Below, piece after piece: positions 1 to 6,564 of a stretch of 9,410 nucleotides of DNA (position 1 is its first letter; every line of letters starts with the position of its first letter). The DNA is from Spirochaetaceae bacterium. Its GTDB lineage: Bacteria > Spirochaetota > Spirochaetia > JABEVK01. A program made the position numbers and the translations under genes. The notes under the pieces were generated by a model that did no database searches, was not told the origin of the DNA, and saw nothing but the letters and a program-made list of their open reading frames with translations. The stretch lies in contig JAHFSN010000047.1 of assembly GCA_023265735.1 (NCBI GenBank), forward strand, positions 1-9,410, read 5' to 3'.

Positions 1-1
1 C

Positions 2-919
2 ATGATCGACCACCTGCTTCACCGGGCCGACCAACTGCCCTGGACTCTCCAGATGATGGACGAGATCGGGGTCGACCCCCGCCGGGTGGTCATCGAGCTC
101 ACCGAAGAGGCCGTAGGACCCGACACCGAATCCCTGCGGAGGCTGGTGGAGGTCTACCGCAAACACGGCTGCTCCATTGCCGTCGACGATGTGGGGGCCG
201 AGGCCTCCAACCTCGACCGGATCGGGTACTTTGAGCCCGACATCATCAAGATCGACGCCCTCATCCTCCGGCGGTCCCTCCGGGAGCGGAGCTTCCGTCA
301 GGTGCTCAAGGGCCTGGGGGCCATCGCCGAGGGTCTGGGCGCCTCGCTCCTGTTCGAAGGTGTGGAGACCGAAGCCGACTTGGACCAGGCCTTGGGCTTC
401 GGGGCCCGGTTCCTCCAGGGCTGGTACTTCTCGAAGGCGGGTCCCGACTTCCTTCCCGACACGGCCTTCTCCAAGATGCTGCTCCCCTCGCTTCAGAACT
501 ATGGCCTGCGGGTTCAGCGGGGAACCGAGGGCCGAAAGCGTCGGCTAAGGCAGACCATAGAGCAGCTGGGCCGCCCTCCCATCCCCGCGGAGAATGCCCC
601 GGGGTTCTGGGAGTTCTCCCTCGAGGCCTTGCGCGGCTGGGGCGAACCGGCGTGCCGCGTCTTCCTCACCGACCATTCGGGGTTCCAGGTGTCGCCCAAC
701 TACGAGAAGTGGTCGTCGGATTGGCAGATCAACCCCGCGGGCCTGGGGCGATGCCGTTCGATCCGCCCGTATTTTCCCGGGGATGGAGACAACCGCTGGT
801 CGGTGAGCGACGCCTACTACGACGTCAACGACAGAACCCTTCTCAGGACCTACAGCCGACCCGCAGGGCCCCGGCTCATCCTCTTCGTCGACGTTCCAGA
901 GATTGAAAATCGACCCTGA
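2..919 (+). CDS. EAL-domain protein with YkuI_C-like C-terminal domain (5' partial)
   Basis: The gene runs in from the left edge: the first visible Met lies inside the EAL fold and the N-terminal EAL signature is missing, so the true start is outside. Numbering from that Met, the c-di-GMP phosphodiesterase metal and catalytic positions that remain are E32 (ELTE), D62-D63 (DDVG), K83 (IIKID), E119-E122 (EGVE) and Q139 (QGWYF). Loop 6, usually DFGTGYSSL, here reads DVGAEASNL and is degenerate. Residues from about 165 to 305 resemble the PAS/Cache-like YkuI_C domain that follows EAL in Bacillus YkuI; this is judged by pattern, not by search. The family acts in the cytoplasm to bind or cleave c-di-GMP, with the C-terminal domain as a probable sensor. 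With loop 6 altered, this copy may bind without cleaving. A promoter candidate for the next gene overlaps its 3' end. Confidence 0.88.
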   Translation: MIDHLLHRADQLPWTLQMMDEIGVDPRRVVIELTEEAVGPDTESLRRLVEVYRKHGCSIAVDDVGAEASNLDRIGYFEPDIIKIDALILRRSLRERSFRQVLKGLGAIAEGLGASLLFEGVETEADLDQALGFGARFLQGWYFSKAGPDFLPDTAFSKMLLPSLQNYGLRVQRGTEGRKRRLRQTIEQLGRPPIPAENAPGFWEFSLEALRGWGEPACRVFLTDHSGFQVSPNYEKWSSDWQINPAGLGRCRSIRPYFPGDGDNRWSVSDAYYDVNDRTLLRTYSRPAGPRLILFVDVPEIENRP

Positions 920-931
920 ACCGGCTAGAGT
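903..931 (+). promoter_or_regulatory. Promoter candidate for the GH13-like/SDR operon
   Basis: A -35 box TTGAAA at 903-908 (5 of 6 to consensus) and a -10 box TAGAGT at 926-931 (4 of 6) are 17 bp apart. The predicted start near 938 leaves a leader of about 30 nt with a good Shine-Dalgarno. It overlaps the last codons of the EAL gene, so read-through from that gene is also possible. Confidence 0.5.
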
Positions 932-935
932 GGTT

Positions 936-948
936 TCAGACTGTCTGA
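936..948. promoter_or_regulatory. 13-bp inverted repeat at the predicted transcription start
   Basis: TCAGAC-T-GTCTGA is a perfect 6+1+6 inverted repeat just downstream of the -10 candidate and over the predicted start site. The position suits a repressor site. No regulator is encoded next to it and the match could be chance. Confidence 0.3.
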
Positions 949-956
949 TTTGCGTC

Positions 957-962
957 GAGGAG
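957..962 (+). promoter_or_regulatory. Shine-Dalgarno GAGGAG deciding the start at 968
   Basis: GAGGAG lies 5 nt upstream of ATG 968. An in-frame TTG at 950 would extend the protein by six residues but has no such site in front of it, so 968 is preferred. Confidence 0.8.
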
Positions 963-967
963 CCCGA

Positions 968-2950
968 ATGCCCGTCTGGAACCGCATCGCTGAAATACTG
1001 AAGCCCCAGAGCGACCATATCGTTCAGGCCGAGGCCCTGGTGAAGGAATACCGGCATCGAGGTTGCCTTCCTCACACGCCCAAGGAGCTTCTGGCCCTCT
1101 CGGACGAGGTCATCACAGCCTTCTACGCCATCCTGATGGACAGCAAGGTGCCCGTCAGCCCCGTGGCCGACCAGCCGGACTCGGGGTGGATCACCCAGTC
1201 GTCGGCCTGCTTCGTTAACATCCGGGCCACGGGTCTCGTTGACGGTCAATTCGGCACCTTCGTCCAGGCCTCCAAGTTGCTGCCGGGCCTTCGGGTCAAG
1301 GCCCTCCACCTGGCTCCCTTCCTCGAGTACGAATTCGGGACTGTGTACGCCATCCGCAGCCTCAAGACCATCGCCCCCCAGCTCCTCCACCCCGGGCTCC
1401 TCGAAGCGGGACTCCGGGCTCCCCTTCAGCTCGACGCGTTCATCCAGGCCGCCCACGTTTTGGGCAAGGCCGTCGGTTTCGACCTGGAGCCCCACACGGC
1501 CCAGTACTCCATCCCCGCCCTCGAGGTGCCAGAAGCCTTCCGCTGGATCAAGGTCTTTCCCCAGGACCGCAACTGGCTGGACTACATGCAGACTCCCGAA
1601 AGCATCTACACCCAGGAGGTGCAGGATCGCCTGGCCGCCGAGGTGAGGACCCTGGTCACGGGGTTTCTGAGGGACCACTCCCTCCATACCTTCGACGAAG
1701 AAGAGAATGATTCAGCCGAGGCCCTGGCCAACAAGCGCCAGGCCTTCCAAGACGCCGTGCAGCTTATGATCCGGGAGGGCTACTGGACGGTGCCCGCCCA
1801 CGCCTGGGACTCGGATGGTCTGCCCAAGTTCGACGGCTACCACGCCGACGGCTATCCCAAGTTCCAGTACCTCAACCGCCAGGGCAACGACTCCAGCAGC
1901 CAGGCTTTCCACATCGTGACCCCCTTCGCCTTCTACCGGCACTTGCCGCTTCAGGGGACGAACCTGCGTCAGAAACCCGAAACCAACCCGTCGGCCCTCG
2001 ACCTGTTCTGTTCGGCGTTCCTCCACTGGCGCGACCGGCACCACTTCGACTTTGTCCGCCACGACAGCGTGGACCACGTGTTCGACTCCATCTTCGACAA
2101 CGACGGCAACTGGCCCCTTTCGGACAGGCCGACGCCCACGGTGCTGGCCGAGTTCATCCGCCGGTCCCGGCTCCCCGGAAAGCCGTTCATCGCCCATCTG
2201 GCCGAACGCCTGGGGAACGACGTCGAGGACTACTCGTCCATTGGTTACGACCTGCTCCTGGGCAGCGACATGATGGAGACCGTGGGCCAGGCCCACCTCG
2301 ACAAATCGTTCCGCCTGCAGGGACAGCTCGACGACCTCAACGCCCGCCGCAAGAGTCCCTTCGCCGTGGCCTACGCCGTCGACACCCACGACACGGGCAA
2401 CCCCTTTTTCTGGGGACAGAGCTTGACCGAGAAACTGGGCGCCGAAGGGATGAAGACCCGGCTCTTCCTGAGCCGGTTCCTAGGCTGGGGCCGAGGGAAG
2501 CGCCCCAAGTACGAGGTGATGGGTCTGGCCGACCTTTCGAACGGCCTCTTCCCCGCCAACGTGTCCGAGAAGAACCTGGTCTGGGTGGGCGATGGGGCCT
2601 TCAACTCCTGGTACCATCATCTGGAAGACCTCTACGGGGAACTGAAGCCGGTGCTCGAAACGGCTACCCTGGTCGAGGCGTTCGCCGGCCGAACCTATTC
2701 CTGGTGGATGGTGGAAGGCGCGTCGACGCTGATCGTGTTTGGGGTTTGGTACGAGGACAGCTGGGCCTACAGCGAGACCGGTGTGGAACACAACGACACG
2801 AAGGAACGCTACTCGGCCAAGCCGGGCGAGTTCCCCTTCAGCCAGAGGGACATCGTGTCGAAAGCCGGCAACCAGTGGAACCTCCGGGCCCTTCGCACCG
2901 AGGAACTCTCCAAAAACCTGAAGGTCTGGCTGATCCCGGCCAAAGCATGA
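968..2950 (+). CDS. Divergent GH13-like (alpha-amylase TIM-barrel) protein
   Basis: A 660-residue protein with no signal peptide or membrane segment, so probably cytoplasmic. The conserved GH13 regions can be traced in order. After a strand-like stretch ending LHLAPFLEYEFG come region I (DLEPHT, D172 and H176), region II (VRHDSVDH, R364 and D366 as candidate nucleophile, H370), region III (LLLGSDMME, D434/E437) and region IV (DTHDT, H474-D475). Regions I, II and IV fit the family. Region III lacks the usual Glu at the strand end, so the general acid is uncertain and the protein may be inactive or have unusual chemistry. The family cleaves or transfers alpha-glucosidic bonds; the substrate here cannot be named. 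The start is set by GAGGAG before ATG 968. The stop overlaps the ATG of the downstream dehydrogenase (ATGA), so the two are probably made together. Confidence 0.75.
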   Translation: MPVWNRIAEILKPQSDHIVQAEALVKEYRHRGCLPHTPKELLALSDEVITAFYAILMDSKVPVSPVADQPDSGWITQSSACFVNIRATGLVDGQFGTFVQASKLLPGLRVKALHLAPFLEYEFGTVYAIRSLKTIAPQLLHPGLLEAGLRAPLQLDAFIQAAHVLGKAVGFDLEPHTAQYSIPALEVPEAFRWIKVFPQDRNWLDYMQTPESIYTQEVQDRLAAEVRTLVTGFLRDHSLHTFDEEENDSAEALANKRQAFQDAVQLMIREGYWTVPAHAWDSDGLPKFDGYHADGYPKFQYLNRQGNDSSSQAFHIVTPFAFYRHLPLQGTNLRQKPETNPSALDLFCSAFLHWRDRHHFDFVRHDSVDHVFDSIFDNDGNWPLSDRPTPTVLAEFIRRSRLPGKPFIAHLAERLGNDVEDYSSIGYDLLLGSDMMETVGQAHLDKSFRLQGQLDDLNARRKSPFAVAYAVDTHDTGNPFFWGQSLTEKLGAEGMKTRLFLSRFLGWGRGKRPKYEVMGLADLSNGLFPANVSEKNLVWVGDGAFNSWYHHLEDLYGELKPVLETATLVEAFAGRTYSWWMVEGASTLIVFGVWYEDSWAYSETGVEHNDTKERYSAKPGEFPFSQRDIVSKAGNQWNLRALRTEELSKNLKVWLIPAKA

Positions 2951-3711
2951 CGGCCCTTGTCACCGGAGCCTCGGCCGGTATCGGCGAGGCCTGCGCCAGG
3001 GCCCTGGCGGCCCGGAACTACTCCCTCGTGCTGGCGGCCCGGCGGGTCGACCGTCTCGAGAAGCTGGCCGAGGAGCTGCGAACCCTCCACGGCGTCTCGG
3101 TGACCGCCGTGGCCCTCGACGTGACCGACCGGGCCCAGGCCGAATCCCTTCTCGAACGGGCGGGGAACCCCGTCGTCGACGTGCTGGTCAACAACGCTGG
3201 GTTGGCCCGGGGCCTGGAGCCCCTGCCCGAAAACAACCCCGACGACTGGGACGAGATGATCGATGCCAACGTGAAAGGTGTCCTGTGGGTGACCCGGCCC
3301 GTGGTGCGGCAGATGATCGCCCGGCAGGCCCAGGGGCCCACCCCGACCCACATCGTCAACCTCGGGTCCCTGGCCGGGGTAGCGGCCTACCCGAACGGCG
3401 CCGTCTACTGCGCCACCAAGGCCGCCGTGAAGGCCCTGAGCGATGGACTCCGCCAAGACGTGAACCAGTACCCCATCCGGGTGACCTTGATCCAGCCAGG
3501 AATGGTGGAAACCGAGTTCTCCCAGGTCAGGTTCCGGGGGGACGAAGGGAGGGCCAAGGCCGTCTACCGGGGCATCGACCCCCTGACCGCCGCCGACATC
3601 GCCGATCTCGTGGTTTACGCCGTGACCGCTCCCCTCCGGGTCCAGATCACCGAACTCACCGTGACCGCCACCCACCAAGCCAACGCCTTCACCGTCTTCC
3701 GCAAACCCTAA
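2947..3711 (+). CDS. ydfG: NADP-dependent short-chain dehydrogenase (YdfG-like)
   Basis: A 254-residue classical SDR. The Rossmann motif TGASAGIG is at 6-13, NNAG at 82-85, and the catalytic triad is S141, Y154 and K158 (YCATK). The Arg pair at 32-33 after the second strand favours NADP(H). The C-terminal half, with PGMVETEFSQVRFRGDEG, closely follows E. coli YdfG, which oxidises L-allo-threonine, serine and 3-hydroxy acids and also reduces malonic semialdehyde. ATG 2947 overlaps the TGA of the GH13-like gene as ATGA and has no strong Shine-Dalgarno of its own, pointing to translational coupling. A longer same-frame reading from upstream would sit inside the GH13-like gene and lacks support, because the Rossmann motif starts at residue 6 of this version. 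The substrate is not determined by the sequence. Confidence 0.9.
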   Translation: MTALVTGASAGIGEACARALAARNYSLVLAARRVDRLEKLAEELRTLHGVSVTAVALDVTDRAQAESLLERAGNPVVDVLVNNAGLARGLEPLPENNPDDWDEMIDANVKGVLWVTRPVVRQMIARQAQGPTPTHIVNLGSLAGVAAYPNGAVYCATKAAVKALSDGLRQDVNQYPIRVTLIQPGMVETEFSQVRFRGDEGRAKAVYRGIDPLTAADIADLVVYAVTAPLRVQITELTVTATHQANAFTVFRKP

Positions 3712-3744
3712 TTGTCCACGGTGCCCAGAAGCCCTCCTCGACAC

Positions 3745-3764
3745 CGGCAAGCGAAGCGAAGCCG
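3745..3764 (-). repeat. Short hairpin with TCGCTTCGCT loop core (copy 1, distal)
   Basis: CGGC/GCCG arms enclose a 12-nt loop holding AGCGAAGCGA at 3750-3759 on the plus strand, which is TCGCTTCGCT on the minus strand. It lies 33 nt downstream of the SDR stop. The stem is only 4 bp. Confidence 0.5.
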
Positions 3765-3819
3765 CCATCTCGAGCTTCCCCCATAACCGAAAGCACCACC
3801 GACCCCACCCGAACCCGAA

Positions 3820-3837
3820 GTCGAGCGAAGCGAAGAC
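3820..3837 (-). repeat. TCGCTTCGCT motif (copy 1, proximal), weak stem
   Basis: AGCGAAGCGA at 3824-3833 on the plus strand is flanked by GTC/GAC, a 3-bp stem with one inner mismatch. The fold alone would not convince. The loop decamer, repeated four times in the window, is the evidence. Confidence 0.45.
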
Positions 3838-3858
3838 CACCGTGGAACGGGCGAAGGA

Positions 3859-3960
3859 GATCGACGTTTTGGCGAAGTCGAGGAAGTGCACGGAGCACAG
3901 GCGTGCTGTGTGCACGCCGAGCACCGCACACGACCGAGACGAAGCCAAAACGCCGAGGTC
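3859..3960 (-). repeat. 102-nt palindromic intergenic repeat, copy 1
   Basis: Read on the minus strand this begins 6 nt after the trxB stop. By hand alignment it is 88/102 identical, without gaps, to copy 2 at 6565-6666. It folds on itself: outer arms TTTTGGC/GCCAAAA (plus-strand 3867-3873 and 3944-3950), a middle stem with two G-T wobbles, and a central stem GGCGTGC/GCACGCC (3900-3906 and 3912-3918) with a 5-nt loop. Three base pairs differ from copy 2 by changes on both sides: 3866-3951, 3887-3930 and 3905-3913. No T-run follows the stem, so it is not a classic intrinsic terminator. Similarity to copy 2 continues on the minus strand through the proximal TCGCTTCGCT motif. Confidence 0.9.
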
Positions 3961-3966
3961 CGAGCC

Positions 3967-4923
3967 CTAGTGGGTTTCTTCTTCGCTGAGGAGCCGTTCG
4001 GCTTCTAAGGCCGCCATGCAGCCCGACCCCGCGGCCGTGATGGCCTGCCGGTAGACCTTGTCCTGCACATCTCCCGCGGCAAACACGCCCTTCACCGAAG
4101 TGCGCGCCGTTCCCGGGACGGTCTTCAGGTAGCCCGTTTCGTCCAGCTCGAGCTGACCATCAAGGAACTTCGTGTTGGGCTCATGGCCGATGGCGTAGAA
4201 CAGTCCAGCGGCCTCGATGACCTCGGTGGCCCCGGTCTGGTTGTTCTTCACCTTCACGCCCGTCAGAGTCTTGTCGCCCAGGGCCTCCAGGGCCTCGGTG
4301 AACCAATGGATCTGGATCTTCGGGTTGTTCTTGGTGCGGTCCTGCATGGCCTTGCTGGCCCTCAGGACGTCGCGCCTCACCAGCAGGTGGACCACCGAAC
4401 CGAACTTGGTGAGGTAGGTGGCCTCTTCGCAGGCCGTGTCACCCCCACCAATGACCACCAGGGGCTTTTGGCGGAACAGGGGGAGGGCTCCGTCGCACAC
4501 CGCGCAGGCCGAGATGCCCCGCTGCCAGAGCTTCTCTTCGCCGGGGAGGCTCAGTCTCTTGGCCGTGGCTCCCGTGGCCAGAATGAGGGTCTGGGCCAGA
4601 AACTCTCCTCCGTCGGTGACGACCCGGAAGGGCCGCTTCGACAGGTCAACCGAGGTGACGGTGTCGGTCTCGATGCGAGTGCCGCAGTGCACCGATTGGG
4701 CCCGCATGCGGTCCATCAGTTCGGGACCCGGAAGACCTTCGGGAAATCCCGGAAAATTCTCGATTTCGGTGGTGGTGGTCAGCTGGCCTCCCGCGGCCAC
4801 GCCTCCCGCCATGAAGCCCTCGAACATCAGGGGCTTGAGGTCGGCTCGGGCCGTGTAGATGGCCGCCGTGTGTCCCGCGGGACCGGAGCCGATGATAATG
4901 ACGTTTTCGACGGTGGTGCTCAT
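3967..4923 (-). CDS. trxB: Thioredoxin reductase (NADPH)
   Basis: A 318-residue low-molecular-weight flavoprotein that reduces thioredoxin with NADPH in the cytoplasm. The FAD-binding GSGPAG is at 12-17. The redox-active CAVC is C140/C143, followed by D144. The NADPH-domain GGGDTA is at 159-164, followed by the VRR stretch expected for NADPH, and the second FAD motif AGD is at 283-285. The length is normal. An in-frame ATG at 5004 would add 27 residues without family counterpart and run through the promoter, so ATG 4923 is preferred. No Shine-Dalgarno precedes it (GATCCCC-ATG), and the promoter at 4931-4959 would start the RNA at or next to the ATG, suggesting a leaderless message. The small gene upstream is on the same strand 49 bp away. 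Copy 1 of the palindromic repeat follows the stop. Confidence 0.97.
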   Translation of the reverse strand: MSTTVENVIIIGSGPAGHTAAIYTARADLKPLMFEGFMAGGVAAGGQLTTTTEIENFPGFPEGLPGPELMDRMRAQSVHCGTRIETDTVTSVDLSKRPFRVVTDGGEFLAQTLILATGATAKRLSLPGEEKLWQRGISACAVCDGALPLFRQKPLVVIGGGDTACEEATYLTKFGSVVHLLVRRDVLRASKAMQDRTKNNPKIQIHWFTEALEALGDKTLTGVKVKNNQTGATEVIEAAGLFYAIGHEPNTKFLDGQLELDETGYLKTVPGTARTSVKGVFAAGDVQDKVYRQAITAAGSGCMAALEAERLLSEEETH

Positions 4924-4930
4924 GGGGATC

Positions 4931-4959
4931 AATATAGGGAATTTGGCATGAAGAGGCAA
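4931..4959 (-). promoter_or_regulatory. trxB promoter giving a nearly leaderless transcript
   Basis: On the minus strand, -35 TTGCCT (4959-4954) and -10 TATATT (4936-4931, 5 of 6 to consensus) are separated by exactly 17 bp. Only 7 nt lie between the -10 and ATG 4923, so the RNA should begin at or one base before the A of the ATG. The same -35 hexamer and spacing recur in front of the mhqR-like gene. Confidence 0.6.
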
Positions 4960-4972
4960 AGGCTCCGTCCGT

Positions 4973-5350
4973 TCATCGGAAGGGGGGAGCGGGGTGGTCG
5001 GCAAGCCGCACCAACGAGGAATTCACGTAAGTCAAAATTTCCGGGGGAAGGGTATTGAGCTCGACCCGGTAGCGGCGCTCAAACGGGTCGGGGTTGAAGG
5101 CCCCGTTGGCCCTGAGCAGGGAGGCATCGAGGCGCCGGCCCTCGTCGATCCGGTGCAGGGACACGGGGCTCTCGCCGATGACCGTGATGACGTGGTCGAG
5201 GGTGAACGAGCCGAACGAAAGCTGCATCCCATGGATCCGTTTCCAATTCTGATCCTCGTACCAGACGATCAGGTGAAGCTCTCGTGTAAAGAAGACCCTC
5301 CGGGGCTTGTCCCCGGGAATCTGGCGCGGATCAGGGGTTTCGACAAACAT
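4973..5350 (-). CDS. Hypothetical protein, 125 aa, unrecognised
   Basis: A soluble protein of 125 residues with no signal peptide or membrane segment. I do not recognise it with confidence. The pattern RRVFFTRELHLIVWYED, then a GMQLSFG block, then SLHRIDEGRRLDASLL vaguely recalls small proteobacterial proteins with an 'F-DL-VW ... GFQLCYD ... HRIDDGE' pattern; that is from memory and unverified. It starts at ATG 5350 with only a weak, distant GAGG ahead of it. Codon use matches its neighbours, and the opposite-strand reading makes no sensible protein, so it is probably real. It lies 49 bp upstream of trxB on the same strand, and that gap holds the trxB promoter, so trxB has its own start even if some read-through occurs. 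It is divergent from ilvE. Confidence 0.75.
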   Translation of the reverse strand: MFVETPDPRQIPGDKPRRVFFTRELHLIVWYEDQNWKRIHGMQLSFGSFTLDHVITVIGESPVSLHRIDEGRRLDASLLRANGAFNPDPFERRYRVELNTLPPEILTYVNSSLVRLADHPAPPFR

Positions 5351-5372
5351 TTTGAACTGCCCTCGGACACCC

Positions 5373-5401
5373 TAGATACCGCGTTCCTGACTTTTTTTCC
5401 A
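5373..5401 (-). promoter_or_regulatory. Weak promoter candidate for the 125-aa gene
   Basis: On the minus strand, -35 TGGAAA (5401-5396) and -10 TATCTA (5378-5373) are 17 bp apart, with an A-run between them. Each box is only a partial match. The rest of the 128-bp divergent gap is taken by the ilvE promoter. Confidence 0.25.
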
Positions 5402-5426
5402 GGGGGAGAGGGCCGACCCCACCGGC

Positions 5427-5455
5427 TTTACTTCAGGGCTTCACCCGGCTAAAAT
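5427..5455 (+). promoter_or_regulatory. ilvE promoter
   Basis: -35 TTTACT (5427-5432, 4 of 6) and -10 TAAAAT (5450-5455, 5 of 6) are 17 bp apart. A start near 5462 gives a short leader with GAGGTG at 5469-5474, 4 nt before ATG 5479. No leader peptide or attenuator fits in this gap. Confidence 0.6.
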
Positions 5456-5478
5456 GCTTTCCTAACAAGAGGTGCGAC

Positions 5479-6564
5479 ATGGCGTTTTCGTTGAGCATGT
5501 ATCCTTGGGTGTACAAAGCCCAGTATGACGGGAAAGGCGGATGGCTGGAAAGCTACGACGAAAAGCCCCACAAAACCCCAGCCCAGGAGGAGGCTCTCCC
5601 CGCGGGCGAGCTTCAGACCTTGTTGGCCCAGCGAAACTCGTTTCCCGAGCTTCCCCTGGTGAACTACACCACCCAGTACGGTATGGGCTGTTTCGAGGGC
5701 CTCAAGGCCTTTCCCCAGCCCGACGGCTCCCTCAAGCTCTTCCGCCCGGACCGCAACGGCGCCCGGATGCAGAAATCCATGGAAGGCTTGCAGATGCCCG
5801 GGTATCCTCAGAAGCTCTTCGTGGAAGCCACCAAGACCGTGGTGGCCAAAAACGCGGCCCTGGGGTTCCGACCTCAGTTTGACCCCTCTTGGGAAAAGGA
5901 TCTGTTCCAAAGCGCCTCGGCCATCTACCTTCGGCCCTTCACCTATTCGGAGCCCGCCATCGGCCTGGGCCTTTCGCACACGCCCTGGGTGGTGGTCATC
6001 GGCACCCCGGTTAGCGCCTATTTTGTGGAAGGATCCTCGGCAGCCATCACCACCGACCGGACCCGCGCCACCCCCAAGGGCACCGGCTGGATCAAGTGCG
6101 ACGCCAACTACGTCATACCCACCCTGGCCAAGAAGGAGGCCGAGGCTGCCGGCTACATGGAGGCGGTCTTCCTCGACGCCAAGACCCAGAAATATGTGGA
6201 GGAGGGGTCGAGCTGCAACTTCTTCGTCCTCCTCAAGAATGGAACCCTGGTCACCCCGGAGTTGGGGGACACCATCCTCCCGGGTATCACCCGCGACTCG
6301 GTGCTAACCCTGGCCCGGGACCTGGGCATCAAGACCGAGGAGAGGCGCCTCGAGGTGAAAGAAGTCCTGGCCAAGGGCACCGAGTGTTTCGTCACCGGCA
6401 CCGCGGCTGGGATCTCGTTCATTGAAAGCCTCACTCACCAGTCCAAGACCGCCGTGTTCTCGGGGGCCAAGATGGGCGAGGCCACCCGGGAACTCCTGAA
6501 GACCCTGAAGGGGATTCAGTATGGGGTGGTAACAGACACCCACCACTGGATGCTCCAAGCCTAG
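5479..6564 (+). CDS. ilvE: Branched-chain amino acid aminotransferase
   Basis: A 361-residue fold-type IV PLP enzyme, catalysing the last step of valine, leucine and isoleucine synthesis and the first of their breakdown, with 2-oxoglutarate/glutamate as partner. The family blocks are visible: YGMGCFEGLKAF with LFRPDRN near 70-95; the PLP lysine K206 in GTGWIKCDANY; and E241 in EEGSSCNFF as the likely partner of the pyridine nitrogen. A TGTAAG segment for phosphate binding lies near the end. The length fits the eukaryotic-like long BCAT class (about 350-370 aa) rather than the roughly 300-residue E. coli type. The start is supported by GAGGTG 4 nt upstream. It stands alone, with no ilv or leu neighbour, is divergent from the 125-aa gene and convergent with the mhqO-like gene. 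The palindromic repeat begins at the base after its stop. Confidence 0.95.
   Translation: MAFSLSMYPWVYKAQYDGKGGWLESYDEKPHKTPAQEEALPAGELQTLLAQRNSFPELPLVNYTTQYGMGCFEGLKAFPQPDGSLKLFRPDRNGARMQKSMEGLQMPGYPQKLFVEATKTVVAKNAALGFRPQFDPSWEKDLFQSASAIYLRPFTYSEPAIGLGLSHTPWVVVIGTPVSAYFVEGSSAAITTDRTRATPKGTGWIKCDANYVIPTLAKKEAEAAGYMEAVFLDAKTQKYVEEGSSCNFFVLLKNGTLVTPELGDTILPGITRDSVLTLARDLGIKTEERRLEVKEVLAKGTECFVTGTAAGISFIESLTHQSKTAVFSGAKMGEATRELLKTLKGIQYGVVTDTHHWMLQA

Noticed and set aside
950..967. TTG start at 950 for the GH13-like gene
   Set aside because: GAGGAG at 957-962 is correctly spaced for ATG 968 and lies inside the putative extension.
545..1687. Long minus-strand open frame of 380 codons opposite the EAL and GH13-like genes
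   Set aside because: It spans two real plus-strand genes and the gap between them, has low-complexity Gly/Val/Leu-rich translation and no family features. It is a GC-rich antisense shadow.
3715..3845. 9-bp inverted repeat TCCACGGTG (3715-3723) and CACCGTGGA (3837-3845)
   Set aside because: Possible terminal repeat of a small mobile element, but copy 2 has no equivalent pair and a 9-bp match in 250 bp of GC-rich DNA is not rare enough.
2809..3948. Minus-strand open frame of 379 codons opposite the SDR gene and into repeat copy 1
   Set aside because: Opposite strand has an unmistakable SDR; the translation is rich in Gly-His-Val with no recognisable domain.
3859..3960. Classic intrinsic terminator at the palindromes
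   Set aside because: The stems are not followed by a T-run in either direction; the TTTTGGC/GCCAAAA arms are part of the pairing. Other 3'-end roles remain open.
4183..5058. Plus-strand open frame opposite trxB
   Set aside because: Antisense to a gene with all TrxR motifs; the translation resembles no family.
5351..5478. Attenuator or leader peptide ahead of ilvE
   Set aside because: The predicted leader is only about 17 nt from the start site to the ATG; no run of Ile/Val/Leu codons or alternative hairpins fits.
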